From assembly GCF_002270415.1 (NCBI RefSeq), contig NZ_NNRI01000017.1:1-64000 (forward strand): a stretch of 64,000 bases of DNA, in the 5' to 3' direction. The translations under genes were made by a program, and so were the position numbers. This document shows, in pieces, positions 7,901 to 15,952 of this stretch. This stretch comes from Mesorhizobium sophorae (lineage in GTDB: Bacteria; Pseudomonadota; Alphaproteobacteria; Rhizobiales; Rhizobiaceae). The notes beneath the pieces are model-generated. The model ran no database searches. It was not told the DNA's origin and saw only the letters and a list, made by a program, of their open reading frames with translations. Position 1 is the first letter of the stretch. Each line of letters opens with the position of its first letter.

Positions 7901-8212
7901 TCACTCGGCGGCGCGGCGGGACCAGATGAGCGAGAAATCGCCCTCGGTGTCGGTCTCGACCAGGCTCGCGTAGATCGGAGCGGGGAAGCTTGGATCGTCG
8001 AGCTTGACGGAGTGGTAGTCGCGGCCCTCGCGCGAGGTCTTCTTCCATGCCGCCCCGAACTCGGTGGCGCCGGCGAAGATGCGGAAGTCCGGACCCTTTT
8101 CATTGTCGCCGTCGGCCGGGGAGAACGTTACCGTCTTGACGTTGAGGTTGAGGGTCTTGACCGAGCCGGAGAAGCCGTTCGCGGTGCGGGAGAAAGTGCC
8201 GATCGTAGCCAT
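7901..8212 (-). CDS. DUF736 family protein
   Basis: A 103-aa protein beginning MATIGTFSRTANGFSGSVKT, which matches the DUF736 family along its full length. The beta-strand pattern and the conserved GPDFRI and GAAW segments are present. The family is found on alphaproteobacterial plasmids and integrative elements, and its function is not known. The start at 8210-8212 is chosen over an upstream ATG because of an AGGAAC ribosome binding site nine bases before it and because family members start MATIG. It is convergent with the mucR-like gene. A 7-bp hairpin (8238-8256) lies in its upstream region. Confidence 0.9.
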   Translation of the reverse strand: MATIGTFSRTANGFSGSVKTLNLNVKTVTFSPADGDNEKGPDFRIFAGATEFGAAWKKTSREGRDYHSVKLDDPSFPAPIYASLVETDTEGDFSLIWSRRAAE

Positions 8213-8469
8213 TGTGGTGTTCCTTTGTGTTTTGTCGGGCCGCGCCAATCGCGGCCTCGATGGTGGTCGTGAGACCGGAGACGATCGGTCTGCATCCCGA
8301 AGGGGCTGAAACGAAGTGAAAGACGGCGGCGCGAGGCTTTCTTGGACCGCGAGGAATGGACGCGCAGCGACCAGGGGAAGAAAACGCAGCGACGTCGTTG
8401 CGGGAAGACGATCGAGACTGAGCGCAGCGAAGGCGGTCTTCGGTCAGACCCAATCCATTCGAGGACGCC

Positions 8470-8706
8470 GTGGGCGTGGCTTGGAAAGAATACGCGGAAG
8501 AAACGCCACAGTGGCTAAGATCAGTCACGGCCATTGTCGCTTGCGCCGCTGCGCTTCTCTATTTCGGTCAAAGACGCTTCCTCACCCGCCAGGGCGGTGT
8601 TGGTCCTACTCCAACCAGTGAAGAAGGGACGTCCGATTTCCCTAATCTTTGGGCTGAATCGTCATCGCGTTCGGGGCGGCGCCGAAGGCGACCAATTGAT
8701 TGCTGA
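8470..8706 (+). CDS. Possible small membrane protein (weak)
   Basis: A 78-codon frame from a GTG. The first 55 residues look protein-like: WKEYAEETPQWLRS, then a hydrophobic stretch TAIVACAAALLYFG (residues 19-34) that could span the membrane, then a basic end. The last 20 residues are Arg/Ser-rich and overlap an opposing frame, which weakens the call. No clear ribosome binding site and no recognised family. Apart from the hairpin at 8238-8256, I see nothing else in 8213-8640. Confidence 0.25.
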   Translation: MGVAWKEYAEETPQWLRSVTAIVACAAALLYFGQRRFLTRQGGVGPTPTSEEGTSDFPNLWAESSSRSGRRRRRPIDC

Positions 8707-8827
8707 GGGCAGCGGCTTCCAAGCCGCCAAATACCGTGACGATTTCCTGTCTCACGTCGATTCGATGCAAGTCTGATTTGAGATCGAAGGCGAGGATAGC
8801 CGCGTCACACTTGATCCTCCACCGCAT
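8642..8827 (-). CDS. Possible small protein of unknown function (weak)
   Basis: A 61-codon frame with unbiased, protein-like composition (residues 7-60 alternate hydrophobic and charged positions). It overlaps the opposing weak frame at 8470-8706, so at most one of the two is likely real. No recognised domain and no convincing ribosome binding site. The 240 bases between it and the HU gene show no gene. Confidence 0.3.
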   Translation of the reverse strand: MRWRIKCDAAILAFDLKSDLHRIDVRQEIVTVFGGLEAAALSNQLVAFGAAPNAMTIQPKD

Positions 8828-9068
8828 GACCGAATGATCCCGCTGCGGTCACGCCTCACGCACGGTGAGGCATTGCTGGGAAGGGTCGCCTCCACGCCGG
8901 GCGTCTGATGCTGAGGTGATGCGCTGCGTGACTTTCGCGATAAGAGTGGTGGAAATTCCCGGTTCGAGCGTTGGTCTGCACCGGATTCCGTTCCTTGACG
9001 CGATGACAGTGTGGAATTGCCTGTGCCATAAGGCCAATCGTTGAACCAACTCAGAAGGGATGGAAACG

Positions 9069-9350
9069 ATGGCTGTAAACACGATCGATATTGCCGAACG
9101 CCTTGCAGACGCGCACGGCCTGTCGAAAACCCAAGCGAAATCCGTGGTCGAGGATGTGCTGAAAGGCATTGCGGAAGCCGCTGCCAAGGGCGAGGAAATC
9201 AGCCTCAATGGCTTCGGCAAGTTCAAGGTACAGAACAAACCAGCACGTGATGGCCGCAATCCGTCGACTGGCGCCACGATCAAGATCGCCGCATCGAAGA
9301 AGATCGTCTTCCAGCCGGCAAAAGCTCTCAAGGACTCGGTGAACGGCTGA
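9069..9350 (+). CDS. hup: HU family DNA-binding protein
   Basis: A 93-aa HU/IHF-fold protein. It has the N-terminal dimerisation helices, GFGKFKV at the turn, the DNA-binding beta arm with RNPSTGATIKI, and the C-terminal helix KALKDSVNG. HU bends and compacts DNA and often assists recombination and replication of mobile elements. The start at 9069 gives the standard HU length; an in-frame ATG three codons upstream (9060) is the alternative, with GAAGGGATGG near both. It is monocistronic, with no regulator nearby. Plasmid- and ICE-borne HU genes are common, and here it sits between DUF736 and the ParB-like gene. Confidence 0.92.
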   Translation: MAVNTIDIAERLADAHGLSKTQAKSVVEDVLKGIAEAAAKGEEISLNGFGKFKVQNKPARDGRNPSTGATIKIAASKKIVFQPAKALKDSVNG

Positions 9351-9462
9351 TCATTCAATGACGATACCTCTCGTCTGATGGTAACGCACTGTCCTGTTGG
9401 ACGATGGTGTCTCATGCCAAGATCATCAGCTTCTCATTGCTGCCGTTGTTAGGTCGAGGTGC

Positions 9463-9487
9463 CCGGCCGCGCAAATGGCGCGGCCGG
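9463..9487. terminator. GC-rich hairpin after the ParB-like gene
   Basis: CCGGCCGCGC (9463-9472), a five-base loop and GCGCGGCCGG (9478-9487) form a perfect 10-bp stem 55 bases past the restored stop of the ParB-like gene. There is no T-run on the minus strand, so termination is plausible but not shown. Confidence 0.4.
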
Positions 9488-9542
9488 AAAATTCTCCAAC
9501 AGAAAGCTGGCCGGAACCGCGCGGCGGGTCCGGCCGTCGCGC

Positions 9543-11673
9543 TTATTCGGCGGCGATGTTGAAGGGTTCGCCCCCCTCGGCCAGGGCGCTGCTGTCGGCC
9601 AGCTTAGCGTTCGTCGTGTCCGGCTCGGGGGCTTCCGGCTCCTGTTCAGCAACGTCCGCCGATCTGGCGTCCGCACCTTCCTCGTCTTGCCGCTCAGCGA
9701 ACACCGCAGGTTTCCGGGGTCCGCAAGACTGCAGGCAGCCATCCAGTCCCGGCGAGCAACTGCTCGGCGGCTTCCGCCATTGGCTGCTTTTTCAGGTCCG
9801 ACAGCCTCTCTGCCGCCTCTTCGCTGGCAGCTTCGCGCACGGCGTCGAGAATATGTGCCTTGGTGATGCGCCCGAGATACGTCCGGGCGGTCGGCGTCCA
9901 ATGTGCCGTCATATCGAGGTTGACGGCTGTCGCAAGCCTGTCCGCTGTCTCGTGGGCGCAAGGCTTGCGCTCCCAAGGCTGCTTTACGGCATTGACGGTA
10001 AGCGAGGCGCAATGGGCAAACAACGCCATGACGCTGGCATGGTCGAGCGAGGCGATGAACCCCCACAGGTCAGCCACGTCGCAAGGCATGTCCGCAGACC
10101 ACTCCGCATGTCGATCTGCCAGTGCCTTGCCTGCCGCAGTGTCCTCGATGCCGTCCGCATGACCGGCGAGATAGACGCTGGTCGGGCGGATTTCGAGGCA
10201 ATTGGCTTCCCTACCCGGATAGAAGGTCTGCGCGGCAAGCGCATGGGTAACGGCGACAAGTGCGATGTCCGGCTGTTCGCCAAGCGCAAGCCTAAGCCCA
10301 AGCGTGCGATGAGCGGTCAAGTCGCGAATGAGAAGGTCTGACAACGGCTTGCCGTCGTCCTCAGTTTCTTCGTCGCTGCCACCATCGGTATTCGAACCGC
10401 TGCCGGCTTCGATGATCTCGCCATCATCGTTGACGGCGCAATCCTCGCCGTCTGGCCGCGTTTCCGCATCCGATCCCGCGTGTTCATCCTCGGCGCGGAT
10501 GAAGCCCCGTTCGATGCGGGCCGTTCCGTCATGGGAAAGCACGACGAACACGCCGCCATGCGAAACAACATCAGGATCGTAGGCGTGACGCAGCGCGTCG
10601 ATGCGCTCAATCTCGGCTTCAAGCTTGCCGAAACGCTGATCGACATCGTCCGGCAGTTCCTGGGCGCTATCCCATTCATCCGTGAGCCGGTTGAACTCGT
10701 CGGATGCCGTCGCGTAGGCAGCTTGGTCTTCCTCCGACAAGTCCACTGGCTGCGGATAGGTGCGGCGCAGGCCATGTGCGTGCGGATAGTCGATATGGAC
10801 ATCGGCCCATTTCCAGCCTTCGGCTTGCCTGACAGTTTCCGAGATGCCTTGCAGCTTCTCGATCACCAAGCGGTCGAGCAACGCGGCATCCTCGTAGAAA
10901 CCACCGCGATCCTCAGTGAACAGGTCTCGGAGAATGGCGCCACCCCCTGCCATGTAGGCCTCCGCGCCGATGAAGATGGCGCGGCGGTCCGCCGCCGCGA
11001 CATGCGTTCGCGTTAGTTCGCGGCGGATGATGTAGGGCTCGCGATTATAGGTGAGATTTTCGAAGACCTGTTCCTGCCGGGCGTGATCGTCGGTGATGCC
11101 GAAGGCCATCAACTGGTCGAGGGTCAGGTCGCCGTCGCGATAGACGCGCATGAGGTTGGGGCTGACCGCGCCGAGACGCAGGCGCTGCCGCACGACATGC
11201 GCGGTAATGCCGAAGCGGGCGACGATTTCCTCAGCACCCCATCCGCGTTCCTCGTGAAGCTCACGGAACGCCTCGAACTGATCTGCGGGGTGCATATCCT
11301 CGCGGGTGATATTCTCGTCCAGGCTGATCTCATGCGCATCGTTCACCGTGTCGATGACGCAGCGGATCGGTTCGGTCTTCTTGATCTGCTTGCGTTTCAC
11401 ACGAAGCAGTTGCGCCAGCCGGCGGCCTTCGCCGATGCTGACGAAGTAGAAGCCGGTTTCCGCGCCCTCGCCGTCAAGCTCCGGCTCAACCACAAGATTT
11501 TGCAGCAAGCCCTTGGCTGCGATGCTGGCCGCATAGGCCTCGATAATCGCCTCGCTGTGCGGGGTCCTGCGCGCATTGCGGGGCGACTTTTTCAGCTTGT
11601 TCAGCGGAATGAAAACCTCCGTGCCAGTCTCACTGGCGGTTGCGGTCTTCGCATTTGTCACGTTGATCGTCAT
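9543..11673 (-). CDS. Large ParB/RepB-like protein, broken by one base near its C-terminus
   Basis: The N-terminal 200 residues are a ParB/Spo0J-type domain: IPLNKLKKSPRNAR, then a GEGRRLAQLL box (the ParB GERRxRA-like motif), DENITREDMHPADQFEAF, and an HTH with GITAHVVRQRLRLG. The remaining ~500 residues are the large C-terminal extension seen in ParB-like proteins of alphaproteobacterial plasmids and islands. As read, the frame stops at 9694 (659 aa). Removing one base from the TTT at 9711-9713 restores about 50 acidic residues ending NIAAE at 9543, so a sequencing indel or a recent frameshift is likely. Role inferred: segregation or regulation of the element. It has a structured leader like that of DUF932. 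Confidence 0.8.
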
Positions 11674-11699
11674 GGTTCTGATCCTTTCCCGTTAGATGC

Positions 11700-11912
11700 C
11701 GAAGGCATGCCCCTCGGCATGCCTTCCGGGGGCGCGTGAGCGCGCGGCAGAGAGGGGGGCGAATGCCGGCGAGCGGAGCTGGGCTGCGCGTCGAGCGGGG
11801 CGGATAGGATTCAGTTGAGAGCGCCATGTTCCTGGCGCCGCCTTGCGAGCGGGCGACCCCGCTCTGAGCAGGCGGCATTCGCGGGGGAGAGATGGCCAAG
11901 ACCATCTCTCCC
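11700..11912 (-). ncRNA. Structured leader of the ParB-like gene (copy 2)
   Basis: It is homologous to the DUF932 leader but diverged. It contains an 11-bp stem with a 6-nt loop (11885-11895 with 11902-11912), a perfect 10-bp long-range stem (GCGAATGCCG at 11759-11768 with 11873-11882), an extra GCGCCA hairpin (11821-11838), a GCGCG hairpin and the gene-proximal GAAGGCATG/CATGCCTTC hairpin. The stem sequences differ from copy 1 while pairing is preserved, which indicates selection on RNA structure. It ends about 25 bases before the ParB-like start codon. Confidence 0.65.
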
Positions 11913-12118
11913 TCTCGTGTGGGTGTTACCCTTTGTCTCGACGAATTTGAAAGGTCGCCCGACTGAGAAACCCTCAAGGTCGGGTTCCATCACTTCGTGG
12001 TGTCGAACGAAACTGCTGGACGGTGCGGGCGCACCAGCGCAGTGGGAAGCCCCGACAGGATCTATTTTCACGTATGGGCAGAAATGGGCAGCGCGCCGCT
12101 GATTTCCTAAGGAAAAGA

Positions 12119-12175
12119 GCAGCCGTAGGAGCGTCAGCCATTGCGGCGCCGCAGGCGCGACGCGGGACCGACTGC
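12119..12175. repeat. Dispersed palindromic repeat, copy 1
   Basis: An outer GCAG/CTGC stem encloses the conserved core GGAGCGTCAGC and GACGCGGGACCGACT. The inner GCGTC/GACGC arms and a GGCGCC-type inner helix are present. It lies in the non-coding stretch between the ParB-like leader and the PD-(D/E)XK gene, 21 bases before copy 2. The rest of 11913-12293 shows no gene. Confidence 0.75.
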
Positions 12176-12195
12176 GGCGACGAGACCGGTTAAGA

Positions 12196-12255
12196 GGGTA
12201 GCCGAAGGAGCGTCAGCATAGCGCCGCCGGAGGCGGGACGCGGGGCCGACTACCC
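12196..12255. repeat. Dispersed palindromic repeat, copy 2
   Basis: The same core as copy 1, but the outer stem is GGGTAG/CTACCC. The inner GCGTC/GACGC and CGCC/GGCG helices are preserved. It ends 39 bases before the 3' end of the minus-strand R-M operon, so it may also act as its transcription stop. Confidence 0.8.
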
Positions 12256-12293
12256 CCGGCGAGGAGTGCCGTTTTCACGAAGGCGATCGTAGC

Positions 12294-12920
12294 CTATTCC
12301 TGAATTTTGTGCGCATTCCCACCTGGGTGTGCGGTTGAGATTGCGCGAGCATGATCGCCGGCGCCCTCGATGCCCAGCCTGGACGACGTAGTGTGACGCA
12401 ACTTTGTCGCGACCCCAGGCTGGCTCTCCGAGGGAGTATACTTCGTCGCCTGCGCGAGAGTCCTGGCTGCCAACCCCAGGTACCAAGCGTTCATTCGCTT
12501 GTCCCAGCTGCGGCACCGGACGAAAGTCGGCCAGTCGAACTCATAGATTGAGTGCAACGTCCAGTCCTGGGTGAGTTGCACGATTAGCAGATATTCGAAG
12601 AGCTGACGCTCCGGGGCGCCTGCATCCGGATACACAGTCCCGGTCTTGCGCGCATCCAGCACGCCTTTGATTGAATAGCGATCGCCCCTGCGCGAAAGCG
12701 CATCGACGTTTGTGGTACCGACGGCGGCCTCTCCAAGATTTGGGCATCCGGGTGTCTTGTTAAAGAAGTCGATTGCGAGCTTCTCGGCGACCTGACCGAC
12801 ATTGAGCGCAAGCCCGCGCCGCCTCATTTCCCCGTGCAGGGCAGCACGCAGACGAAGAAGGCCGGTGTCGTCCATGGACGAAAGTTCCGGGATGTCACCA
12901 TGTTCTGCGCGGACCGTCAT
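12294..12920 (-). CDS. Putative PD-(D/E)XK-type nuclease of the Vsr/MTase operon
   Basis: A 208-aa protein and last gene of the operon; its ATG overlaps the vsr stop (ATGA). Residues 41-90 resemble a PD-(D/E)XK core: GQVAEKLAIDFF (E46), then NVDAL (D73) and YSIKG (K85), followed by QLTQDW and an aromatic segment FDWPTFVRCRSWDKRMNAWYLG. This is the expected arrangement of a restriction-endonuclease-like subunit, and its position beside an m5C methyltransferase and Vsr fits the R component. A long upstream extension of the same frame (to 13091) overlaps vsr and is rejected. The family was not recognised by name; the nuclease call is inference from motif spacing. Confidence 0.55.
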   Translation of the reverse strand: MTVRAEHGDIPELSSMDDTGLLRLRAALHGEMRRRGLALNVGQVAEKLAIDFFNKTPGCPNLGEAAVGTTNVDALSRRGDRYSIKGVLDARKTGTVYPDAGAPERQLFEYLLIVQLTQDWTLHSIYEFDWPTFVRCRSWDKRMNAWYLGLAARTLAQATKYTPSESQPGVATKLRHTTSSRLGIEGAGDHARAISTAHPGGNAHKIQE

Positions 12921-13414
12921 CTCACCGTCCCATGTGAATCTTCTCCGGAGATCTCCGCCGTCGAAACAGTGCCGGTCAGGAACATCTCGCAGGCATCCAG
13001 GACTTCGTGCTCGGGCCAGCGGTTGCGCCCGCGGATTGCACATTCCCAGAGCGTGAGCGTCCGCCATCCCCGAGCGGCCAACGCCTCGCAAGAACGAGCG
13101 TCGCGGGCTTTGTTCCCGGCAATCTTCGATGCCCAGAAGTCACGGCGCGTTGCTGGAAGGCGGAAGAGATGACAGTTATGCCCGTGCCAGAAACAGCCGT
13201 GAACCAGAAGCACGGCGCTCCGCTTTGGAAAGACCAGGTCCGGGCGGCCAGGTAGCTCCCGCACCTGCAGCCGGAAGCGAAATCCGCGCGCATGCAAGCC
13301 ACGTCGGATCAGCAGCTCCGGTCTCGTGTCGCGAGCACGGATGCGGCTCATGTTGTAACTGCGCACCTCTGGAGAGTGCACATCGCTGGCTGGCGGCTGG
13401 ACGACGGATTTCAT
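12917..13414 (-). CDS. vsr: Very short patch repair endonuclease (Vsr)
   Basis: A 165-aa protein with the full Vsr signature: NMSRIRARDTRPELLIRR near residues 21-38, PGRPDLVFPK with catalytic D59, then VHGCFWHGHNC (residues 71-81) carrying the zinc and active-site Cys/His ligands, and WECAIRGRNRW towards the end. Vsr nicks 5' of the T in T:G mismatches made by deamination of 5-methylcytosine, so it normally partners an m5C methyltransferase, here two genes upstream. The start at 13414 lies one base after the stop of the 182-aa gene. The longer frame to 13603 covers that gene and is not used. Confidence 0.92.
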   Translation of the reverse strand: MKSVVQPPASDVHSPEVRSYNMSRIRARDTRPELLIRRGLHARGFRFRLQVRELPGRPDLVFPKRSAVLLVHGCFWHGHNCHLFRLPATRRDFWASKIAGNKARDARSCEALAARGWRTLTLWECAIRGRNRWPEHEVLDACEMFLTGTVSTAEISGEDSHGTVR

Positions 13415-13415
13415 C

Positions 13416-13964
13416 CTAGAGGAACGCCGGCTGCTGAGCCGCTGGTCGAACGGCAACCCGCGCCGGGATCCCAGGGAACAGGTCTGCAAGTGAAGCAAAA
13501 CCGTTATGGTCTTCTTCGAAAACGGCGACGTTGTGCTGGAGCACGCCCTCCGCCAAGGTCGCCGCGAGGCCCGCCTGAATGAGCCTGTGCGAGCGACGCC
13601 CAACGAACGTAATCAGGATCGGACTGGAACCGTCATTGAAGGGAACGGATCGGATAAGTGCAAAGTCTTTGCTGTCGAGATCCTGGAAGACCTGGTGTTG
13701 CAGCTGGCTGCCTCCGAGGCGCCAGTTTTTGCCACCCTTGTTAATGCGCCGGATCTCCCGATTCATCGCGGCTCCGAACAGGCAGATGCAATCGAAGTCT
13801 CCACCCTTGTCGCGGACGATGTCCGGGTGAAGCAGCCGCTCTGCCGCAGGCTCAGTCAGGGCAATCGCGCGCTGGCGACTCGCCGTCGCCTTCCGGTGTG
13901 CTGCGAACAACCCCATATCCGAGTCCGTGAGTGAACGGACGATGATCAGTTCCCGCCCGCTCAC
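13416..13964 (-). CDS. Unknown protein between the m5C methyltransferase and vsr
   Basis: A 182-aa protein whose start overlaps the methyltransferase stop by four bases and whose stop is one base from vsr, so it is co-translated with the R-M operon. It opens GRELIIVRSLTDSDMGLFAAHR and includes FDCICLFGAAMNREIRRINKGGKNWRLGG in three short runs. The mix suggests a mixed alpha/beta domain of about 130 residues, then a Pro/Ala-rich C-terminus. I recognise no catalytic motif and no family. Its fixed place suggests an accessory role in modification or restriction, for instance specificity or regulation, but that is inference. Confidence 0.6.
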   Translation of the reverse strand: MSGRELIIVRSLTDSDMGLFAAHRKATASRQRAIALTEPAAERLLHPDIVRDKGGDFDCICLFGAAMNREIRRINKGGKNWRLGGSQLQHQVFQDLDSKDFALIRSVPFNDGSSPILITFVGRRSHRLIQAGLAATLAEGVLQHNVAVFEEDHNGFASLADLFPGIPARVAVRPAAQQPAFL

Positions 13965-15460
13965 TGACGAACTCCGGCACGAAGGCCAGCAGCCGCGCTT
14001 CCCGATTTGGTTAGCTGCGCCTTGAGGGACAGAGCGATACGCCAGGCCAGGAGGGGAGGAACTGCGTTTCCGACCTGTCGGAAGGCAGGATTCATCGTGC
14101 CGCTGAATGCGAAACCGTCCGGAAAAGACTGCAGGCGTGCAGCTTCGCGCACGGAGATGGGCCGGGCCTGATCGCTATCATAATGTATGTGGCTGTATCC
14201 GTCTTTACCGAGATGCGCGAGCAGAGTTCGTGCCGGACAGTCGGCCTCCATCTTCCGCCACTTGTTTGGGAACTTGCTCGCGTCATAGGGCGGCACGAAG
14301 CTTGCCTGCAGAGCCTTCCACGCGGTCGAACCTTCAGGCAACGCATCGCCCTGCGCCCGACGCTCAGCCAGACGCTGTTCAAATAAAGAGAGCGCGTAGC
14401 GGCGCGCTTCCGGGTATTGATCGCCAGGCTGCAGGCCAGCGAAGATCTGATAGTCGCGGGGCAGATAACGTATCACGTGATCATAGAGGGCGGACTTACC
14501 CTCGAAGCCTGGCCAGCTTCGCATGCTGCGTGTGTACTCAGTCTGTGAATCACAGTTGTGGTAAGGAACAGCGATGTCAAAACCGCGCCTCCCCCTCCGC
14601 AGCGTCCCTGCGGCAAGTTTCCGGCGGGCATCTATGCTCGGCAGATCCCCAATGGCGTCCTGAGCCGTGATGGCCGGCCTCATATCGGAAGTCGCCGCGG
14701 GTGGGTCGCAGTAGTGATGTACGTCGTCGGCGCCACCCAGAGCCCCGAGGAGCTTCAGAGCGACAGCGCGTGTCCCCCCGTATCCCGCAGGCAGATCAAT
14801 CCAGTGGGTCGGTTCGGGTAGACTGATACTGTCAGCTACCTCGCGGTGCACCGCGACGAGTATCATTCGTTCCCGCATCTGGGGGACACCGTAGAAAGCC
14901 GCGTTCAGCAGTGAGTACCGGCAGACATATCCTCTGGCAGCAAGGACCTCCGCGATCTCCTCGGCGAGATTGTGTCCCCCATGATTGAGCATGTCGGGAA
15001 CGTTTTCCATGACCACAGCAAGTGGAGCGCACGCTTCGACGTATCGCAGATATTCGATATAGAGCCTGGCCCTGGCATCATGACGGAACGCTTCAGGATG
15101 CTCCGCCACCTCGCGCAGCTTCGAGCGACCCACCCGGGCAAACGCCTGACATGGCGGGCCACCGACGAGTACATCCACGGCGAGGGAGACGTCCCCCAGG
15201 CCCAGCGCTTCAGCAAGTTTCGCGGGAGGCGTTTCCGTGATGTCGCGGGCGACTGAATGGCGTGCGTCGTCCGGATGGAAGTTCAGGCCGTGGGATTTCG
15301 CGGCGTGGGAATCAAATTCAACGGCACCCGCGATGTCATATCCAGCGCGCTTGAAACCAAGCGACAGGCCTCCGCAGCCTGAGAAAAGGTCCAGCACGCG
15401 AGGCGGCTTCGAACCGCCACGAACCCTCTGAAGCTTCTGGCTCATGAGCCGCGCTTCCAT
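13961..15460 (-). CDS. dcm: DNA (cytosine-5-)-methyltransferase
   Basis: A 499-aa C5 methyltransferase with all key motifs: I DLFSGCGGLSLG (24-35), IV GGPPCQAF with catalytic C104, VI ENVPD (152-156), VIII QMRER (194-198) and X RQVGNAVPP near the C-terminus. It is long for the family because of a large target recognition region (residues ~210-420). The start is one base after the RHH gene stop; a second ATG at 15445 is possible. It methylates cytosine C5 in an unknown target, protecting it or marking self. With vsr, the 182-aa gene and a nuclease-like gene it forms the minus-strand arm of the conflict island. Confidence 0.93.
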   Translation of the reverse strand: MEARLMSQKLQRVRGGSKPPRVLDLFSGCGGLSLGFKRAGYDIAGAVEFDSHAAKSHGLNFHPDDARHSVARDITETPPAKLAEALGLGDVSLAVDVLVGGPPCQAFARVGRSKLREVAEHPEAFRHDARARLYIEYLRYVEACAPLAVVMENVPDMLNHGGHNLAEEIAEVLAARGYVCRYSLLNAAFYGVPQMRERMILVAVHREVADSISLPEPTHWIDLPAGYGGTRAVALKLLGALGGADDVHHYCDPPAATSDMRPAITAQDAIGDLPSIDARRKLAAGTLRRGRRGFDIAVPYHNCDSQTEYTRSMRSWPGFEGKSALYDHVIRYLPRDYQIFAGLQPGDQYPEARRYALSLFEQRLAERRAQGDALPEGSTAWKALQASFVPPYDASKFPNKWRKMEADCPARTLLAHLGKDGYSHIHYDSDQARPISVREAARLQSFPDGFAFSGTMNPAFRQVGNAVPPLLAWRIALSLKAQLTKSGSAAAGLRAGVRQ

Positions 15461-15461
15461 C

Positions 15462-15659
15462 TCAATGCTCCTCTGTACGCAGCGGGAGTTGCAGCTGCGC
15501 AGTCTGTTCGTTCAGGAACTTGAGAAGCGCATGGCGGATAACCCACGCTGACGAGACCTGATTTGCATCTGCGAGAGCCTGAATCTGCGCGTAGCAGTCC
15601 GCCGGGAGCATCACGGAGGTGCGGACCGATCTCATCTTCTTCGTCGCGGATTTTGCCAT
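15462..15659 (-). CDS. Ribbon-helix-helix regulator of the R-M operon
   Basis: A 65-aa protein: a basic leader (MAKSATKKMRSVR), a beta strand TSVMLPADCYAQI, then two helices ALADANQVSSAWVIRHALLKFLNEQ. This is the CopG/MetJ-like ribbon-helix-helix fold. It is the first gene of the operon and lies one base before the methyltransferase, a position typical of R-M control proteins or autorepressors. It probably binds the inverted repeat in the shared promoter region. An upstream extension to 15725 is open but would place the start beyond the likely operator. Confidence 0.7.
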   Translation of the reverse strand: MAKSATKKMRSVRTSVMLPADCYAQIQALADANQVSSAWVIRHALLKFLNEQTAQLQLPLRTEEH

Positions 15660-15952
15660 AGACACCCCGAATCTGGAGAATACGACATAGTGGTGAAATG
15701 TGCACCAATAATATGTAAAGTCCACAACGACAGCCGCCTGTTCCTGATGGACCTCCCCGTGGGCACGTTCATATGGCTCGGTGGATCGACATCCAGATTC
15801 TGCAGTGAAATTCAGGGAGCTTCTGGTTCCCAGCAGTTACTTGCAGTTGAAAGTGGAAGCCTGGGCGGTTAGCGTATTTGGGGGGGGGAAGCAGACTTGG
15901 ATTACTTCTTAGGAGACGGCACTACTGACCTGAGCACGGGACGTTCCTCGGG
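15660..15952. promoter_or_regulatory. Divergent promoter region of the two conflict operons
   Basis: A 293-base gap between the RHH-led minus operon and the MORC-led plus operon. It contains the inverted repeat TGGTG-N7-CACCA (15691-15707) within an AT-rich patch, a candidate RHH operator 30-50 bases upstream of the RHH start. A GGGGGGGG run at 15881-15889 lies before the MORC gene. No gene is seen. Confidence 0.45.
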
